A DNA stretch of 64,000 nucleotides from CAWGGS01 sp046704745 (GTDB taxonomy: Bacteria > Desulfobacterota > Desulfobulbia > Desulfobulbales > Desulfocapsaceae), in NCBI GenBank assembly GCA_046704745.1, contig JBJKRL010000072.1, positions 36,494-100,493 of the forward strand. The letters run 5' to 3'. The first letter of the stretch is position 1. Every line of letters begins with the position of its first letter. A program made the position numbers and the translations under genes. The notes under the pieces were generated by a model. That model saw only the letters and a list, made by a program, of their open reading frames with translations. It was not told the origin of the DNA and searched no databases. Positions 60,694 to 64,000 of the stretch are shown here, one piece after another.

Positions 60694-61038
60694 GACTGCT
60701 TGTAAAAGATGTTTTCTGTGTCTTGTTGCAAAAAATCAGCAAATACTGAGCTGTTATTTGGCGCGCAGTCTCAGTCAGGGAGGCGTGTTGCTATTTTTCT
60801 CCCTCTACCCACGCCTTAAATAAAGTTACAGATCCTAGAATAAGGTAATAGTAATTCATAGACTTAATTATTGCCAATACTATCCAAAAGAACCTAATAT
60901 ATATCCAGATCGGCTGGAAGTTCAAATAATAGTGGGAAGCAATACAACATTTGTGACAAAAGACCATTACGTAAGCTCACTATAATACTCACTGTAATAT
61001 ATTCGTTGGGAAAGATCAGAGAGATAAAGCTGAACACA
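60694..61038. other. Intergenic region, no recognised gene
   Basis: 345 bp, AT-rich. A minus-strand frame reaching 60894 is not called, because a better small gene with a signal peptide explains its 5' part. Confidence 0.4.
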
Positions 61039-61074
61039 GAGCCACTTGCAAAAAGATCTTTTTGCAAGTGGCTC
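61039..61074. repeat. 36-bp perfect palindrome
   Basis: Left half GAGCCACTTGCAAAAAGA is followed directly by its exact reverse complement. The first 22 bases also occur at 37115-37136. Its end overlaps the stop codon of the small secreted-peptide gene (61073-61075), so it could end that transcript. Confidence 0.85.
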
Positions 61075-61219
61075 AGAAACGTTTCTCCTTGGAAAGGGAA
61101 TTGCTTGTCGAAACCTTGGTAGGAGGGGTTTTGGTTGTTCCAGTACCGGCGGCAATCGAGACTCCCACCCACAGAACAACCGCAAAAATCGTTGTCAGAA
61201 GTAGGAATAATCTCTTCAT
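61073..61219 (-). CDS. Small secreted peptide
   Basis: 48 residues. ATG 61219 has GGAGGT six bases upstream on the minus strand. The sequence MKRLFLLLTTIFAVVLWVGV, then SIAAGTGTTKTPPTKV, is a strong signal peptide followed by a short threonine- and serine-rich tail ending in KEKRF. The stop overlaps the palindrome. No family is recognised; toxin, signalling peptide or lipoprotein-like roles are all open (there is no lipobox cysteine). Confidence 0.6.
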   Translation of the reverse strand: MKRLFLLLTTIFAVVLWVGVSIAAGTGTTKTPPTKVSTSNSLSKEKRF

Positions 61220-61561
61220 CTTGCACCTCCGTTTAATAAAAGCCTCAATGGAATATCGCCCTAAGTCATACTTTTATGACTATTCATTTTTAAAAAAAAA
61301 CAAATTCTACCCTGTCATTATAGAAGAATAAGAATTATTGTTACAATGAGTATTGGAGGATCTCTTCTTACAAAATGAAGAGATATGCTCCAACGTAGCC
61401 CGGATTTCTCATGAACATTGGGCGACCAAGGTTTATGAGAAATCCGGGCTGGCGTCAATGAACTCGATCTTATCATTGTATATGGTGTGCTCTATGGGCG
61501 GGTTTATTTAACCATTGATTCCCGTTCCGGATCCCATATGCTCTTCAACAAGGTGATTGTC
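61220..61561. other. Intergenic region holding a hairpin repeat
   Basis: About 340 bp between the small secreted peptide and the next gene on the other strand. Contains the 16-bp inverted repeat at 61397-61450. An in-frame ATG at 61487 for the downstream gene lacks a ribosome site. Confidence 0.5.
61397..61450. repeat. Hairpin repeat, GATGAGAAATCCGGGCT family
   Basis: AGCCCGGATTTCTCAT (61397-61412) and ATGAGAAATCCGGGCT (61435-61450) pair perfectly over 16 bp with a 22-base loop. The arm matches the single-arm copies at 53-72, 37402-37418, 39839-39857 and 54673-54688. It looks like the complete form of the family. Confidence 0.8.
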
Positions 61562-61864
61562 ATGGAAATCAATGAATACTGCAAAAACGTCGATACGGAA
61601 CTCTCTCGCTGGCGGGGGGAAATCAATTGTCTTCTCAACAGTATGGATCACATGCCGACCAGTGAAAAACAAGGGATGTATGAAGAGGTTAACGGATTGC
61701 ATATCATAGCGACCGAGTTGGATGACAGAATCGAAAAACTCAGGACCCAATGTCCGATAGCCTGGCAACCGGAAAGAGTTGACGGTCGTCCTCGGGCTTC
61801 TGAATCCTATTCCAGATTCAATGACACATCCGACATCTTCTTTGATTATGATTTTGGAGGATAA
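61562..61864 (+). CDS. Small hypothetical protein
   Basis: 100 residues; ATG 61562 is chosen, with AAGGTG upstream; an earlier frame start at 61487 adds 25 residues of poor quality. The protein is hydrophilic and helical (NEYCKNVDTELSRWRGEINCLLNSMD; ATELDDRIEKLRTQCPIAW) and ends FFDYDFGG. No family is recognised. It lies 46 bp before another small gene in the same direction. Confidence 0.6.
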   Translation: MEINEYCKNVDTELSRWRGEINCLLNSMDHMPTSEKQGMYEEVNGLHIIATELDDRIEKLRTQCPIAWQPERVDGRPRASESYSRFNDTSDIFFDYDFGG

Positions 61865-61910
61865 ATCCAATATCCTAGCGTTCTGTTCTAGTATAACATG
61901 AGGTGATCCG

Positions 61911-62210
61911 ATGAAACGGCAAAAAGAAATGGTCGATTCATTTTTGTCCGGCCATAACAATTTCATCATGAACCTTAATCAATCTTTGGATATTATTGAG
62001 AAAGATATTGATGAAATGACAAAACTCAAGACCCTTCACACGAGCAAATGGAACGTTCCTGCTGCCTACTGTCTCGATGAGGTGGCAAAAGATATCTATT
62101 CCATAAGCGAACCACGCTGGGGCTCGAAAAAGGGGACGGGGGCGCTGCGCGAAACAAGACGCAGAGTTCATGATCTTTACGCAAAATACAGGGGTGCACC
62201 TCGCTCCTGA
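61911..62210 (+). CDS. Small hypothetical protein
   Basis: 99 residues; GAGGTGA precedes ATG 61911. Helical N-terminal part (MKRQKEMVDSFLSGHNNFIMNLNQSLDIIEKDIDEM) and basic C terminus (ETRRRVHDLYAKYRG). No family recognised. Probably co-transcribed with the gene at 61562. Confidence 0.6.
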   Translation: MKRQKEMVDSFLSGHNNFIMNLNQSLDIIEKDIDEMTKLKTLHTSKWNVPAAYCLDEVAKDIYSISEPRWGSKKGTGALRETRRRVHDLYAKYRGAPRS

Positions 62211-62664
62211 GATTCCATCATCCGCTGCGCGGCAGGGCAGAGTAAAGACGGCGCCTTCATCCGGTTGCGATTCGAGCCGGATCGTTCTGCCGTGCAGCCC
62301 AACTATTTTTAGACAGAGAACCAGCCATAGGCAGGATTCGGTATTTTCGCCGTTGTGTTACAGGGGTTGGACAACCATAGGTACTTTCATAAGATCCCGG
62401 CATATCGAAGAGGCCTGACGCAATGGCTATTTTGTAAGAGGCTCATTATAAAGCTGAGTTGAGCAGCTTGCATGCTCGTACGAAACTTATGCCCTTGTGG
62501 TATAAGAATGGCTTGAAGAGCATCTTATGCTATAATGAAGCCAGACTAACAGAGCGCCTTGCGCGCAACTGTAGCAATAACATCGCTTTGGTTCTCTTTC
62601 TTGCTCTGCTGGAGTTGCAGAGTAATCTCTTCTTTCTACTGCCAAATTCGACAAGGAGTTCGAG
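62211..62664. other. Intergenic region before acyl-CoA dehydrogenase
   Basis: 454 bp. Only a short frame of 70 codons overlapping the next start is visible and it is not called. No c-di-GMP or other known riboswitch pattern was recognised. AAGGAG at about 62652 serves the dehydrogenase. Confidence 0.4.
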
Positions 62665-63999
62665 ATGTTAGATTTCAGGTTAACGCAGAAACAACAGAGT
62701 ATCCGGCAGAAAGCCCGGACCTTTGCCCTGCAGGAGGTTCTGCCCGTCGCCTGGTATTACGACGAACAGGACGAACTACCGATGGCTGTTCTGCGCAAGG
62801 CATTCGATGCCGGGCTGATAGCGTCCGATATTCCAAAAGAATATGGCGGACAGGGGCTGAGTCTGCTGGACTCCACCTTGATCACTGAAGAAATATCTGC
62901 AGCCTGCTCGGGAATTGCCACCTCTATTTTTGACAGTTCTCTAGGCATGGAACCGATTCTCCTCTCTTCAAATGAAAAAGCGAAGAACAAATATCTCCCA
63001 ACGATCGCCAAGGACTTCAAACTTGCGGCCTTTGCCACTTCCGAGCCGACCATGGGGTCCGATGTGGCCGGTATTCGCTGCCTGGCCAAGGCCGATGGCG
63101 ACGAGTATATTCTGAATGGCACGAAATACTGGATTACCAACGGTGGCGTGGCCGACTACATCTCGGTCTTTGCTACCATCGACCCCAAAATCCGGCACAA
63201 GGGAATTTGCGCTTTCCTGGTGGAGACCAAATGGCCGGGAGTGACAATAGGACTCCACATTCCCAAGATGGGGCAGCGCTGTTCCAATACGGTGGGCGTC
63301 AACTTTAAGAATGTCCGCGTCCCAAAGGAGAATATTCTGGCTCCTCCCGGGCAGGGCTTTGTCCTGGCGATGAAAACTTTTGCCCGAACCCGGCCGATTA
63401 TTGGAAGCTTCGGAGTCGGTGCTGCACGAGCGGCATTGGAATATGCCCTCGATTACACGAAAAAACGACGAGCCTTTGGCATGGAAATCAGCGCTTTTCA
63501 AGCTATTCAGTTCAAGCTCGCGGAAATGTATCAGAAGGTGGAAACCTCCCGGTTGTTGACCTGGAAAGCCGCCTGGGATTCGGACCGCCAGGAGGACGGA
63601 AGGGTCAGCGCCTCTATCAGCAAGCTCTATGCCTCGGAAGCGGCACTCGAAGTCGCCAATGAGGCCTTGCAGATTTTCGGCGGGTATGGGTACACCAAGA
63701 TGTTCCCCATTGAAAAGATCCTGCGCGATGTCCGTCTGCTCCGCATCTATGAGGGTACCAGTGAAATTCAACGGCTCGTACTCGCTGATTACCTGCTCAA
63801 GGAGTATCAGCCCGCCCTTCCGCCTCTGGAGGATCTGCCGATCCATCGCCTGCACGATCCCAACAACAGGAAGGACATTTCATCTTCCGGCAAGGCATGG
63901 CGGTGCCGGATCTGCGGCCACGTCCACTATGGCGAAACTCCCCCGGCTGAATGTCCGTATTGTTTCTTTCCCCATACCGCTTTTAAGCAGGTGCCGTAA
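62665..63999 (+). CDS. Acyl-CoA dehydrogenase fused to a rubredoxin-like domain
   Basis: 444 residues with AAGGAG before ATG 62665 and stop TAA at the window edge (63997-63999). Residues 1-390 are an acyl-CoA dehydrogenase: LAAFATSEPTMGSDVAGI, NGTKYWITNGGVADYISVFAT, EKILRDVRLLRIYEGTSEIQ (catalytic glutamate in IYEGTSE). Residues about 410-444 form a rubredoxin-like zinc or iron site: CRICGHVHYG and CPYCFFP. The tail would let the enzyme pass electrons to or from rubredoxin-type carriers instead of ETF alone. Substrate unknown. Confidence 0.93.
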   Translation: MLDFRLTQKQQSIRQKARTFALQEVLPVAWYYDEQDELPMAVLRKAFDAGLIASDIPKEYGGQGLSLLDSTLITEEISAACSGIATSIFDSSLGMEPILLSSNEKAKNKYLPTIAKDFKLAAFATSEPTMGSDVAGIRCLAKADGDEYILNGTKYWITNGGVADYISVFATIDPKIRHKGICAFLVETKWPGVTIGLHIPKMGQRCSNTVGVNFKNVRVPKENILAPPGQGFVLAMKTFARTRPIIGSFGVGAARAALEYALDYTKKRRAFGMEISAFQAIQFKLAEMYQKVETSRLLTWKAAWDSDRQEDGRVSASISKLYASEAALEVANEALQIFGGYGYTKMFPIEKILRDVRLLRIYEGTSEIQRLVLADYLLKEYQPALPPLEDLPIHRLHDPNNRKDISSSGKAWRCRICGHVHYGETPPAECPYCFFPHTAFKQVP

Positions 64000-64000
64000 T

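Noticed and set aside
60894..61226. Minus-strand frame of 110 codons
   Set aside because: The alternative frame 61073-61219 has a proper ribosome site and signal peptide on the same strand and explains the conserved-looking part better.
62459..62671. Plus-strand frame of 70 codons before acyl-CoA dehydrogenase
   Set aside because: No ribosome site or motif; it ends inside the dehydrogenase start.

Overview
The window looks like a chromosomal segment of an anaerobic, sulfate-reducer-type deltaproteobacterium (Desulfobacterota). Evidence includes a large Hdr/MvhD/MetV/MetF operon of the Wood-Ljungdahl methyl branch, an FprA-type flavodiiron protein, an energy-converting-hydrogenase-related membrane complex, an acyl-CoA dehydrogenase with a rubredoxin tail, sigma-54 regulation, many PAS/GGDEF/HD-GYP/PilZ signalling proteins, and a gene that only makes sense if UGA is read as selenocysteine. 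No rRNA, tRNA, CRISPR array or integrase was found. The genus cannot be fixed from this sequence alone.

Layout. 0.3-4.2 kb: Usp-like protein, cytidylate-kinase-like membrane protein, TauE/SafE permease and a lone receiver protein. 4.4-11.6 kb: a six-gene operon for a group-4-hydrogenase/complex-I-like complex whose large subunit has lost all four [NiFe] cysteines (Ehr type). 11.6-14.5 kb: two hypothetical proteins, flavodiiron protein, ferredoxin. 14.8-24.7 kb: FAD disulfide oxidoreductase, uvrB, a DUF374 acyltransferase, cobyrinate a,c-diamide synthase, a YIP1-domain protein, an orphan GvpU-like protein and an exported protein. 25.1-31.1 kb: gltB and gltD. 31.2-37 kb: a CarS-like/metallophosphoesterase fusion, a PilZ protein, a zinc alcohol dehydrogenase, a DUF504-like gene and its partner, a secreted duplicated-domain protein and a quinone oxidoreductase. 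37.6-39.6 kb: groES-groEL. 40.1-49.5 kb: a sigma-54 activator divergent from the operon tusA-like / hdrCB (Sec) / metF-like / hdrA / mvhD / metV / metF. 49.7-54.5 kb: receiver, two ACT proteins and two histidine kinases. 54.7-64 kb: methyltransferase, PilZ, diguanylate cyclase, receiver-like protein, HD-GYP phosphodiesterase, small proteins and acyl-CoA dehydrogenase.

How it fits together. The 41.7-49.5 kb operon encodes what is needed for a flavin- and iron-sulfur-based methylene-tetrahydrofolate reductase complex comparable to the Moorella HdrCBA-MvhD-MetVF complex. It has three additions: a selenocysteine in the first CCG motif of the HdrC-HdrB fusion, a second MetF-like protein, and a TusA-fold protein without its sulfur-carrying cysteine. 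A sigma-54 promoter (41666-41681) with TTTAACAC repeats upstream, next to the divergent activator gene, suggests dedicated control. The Ehr-like complex is probably a second, ion-pumping energy-conserving module of unknown substrate.

Intergenic regions carry several families of short dispersed repeats. These include two MITE-like elements with GTTTCCATCC/GGATGGAAAC ends (4206-4347 and 50708-50901), a 36-bp perfect palindrome at 61039-61074, and a composite repeat patch at 37.1-37.5 kb.
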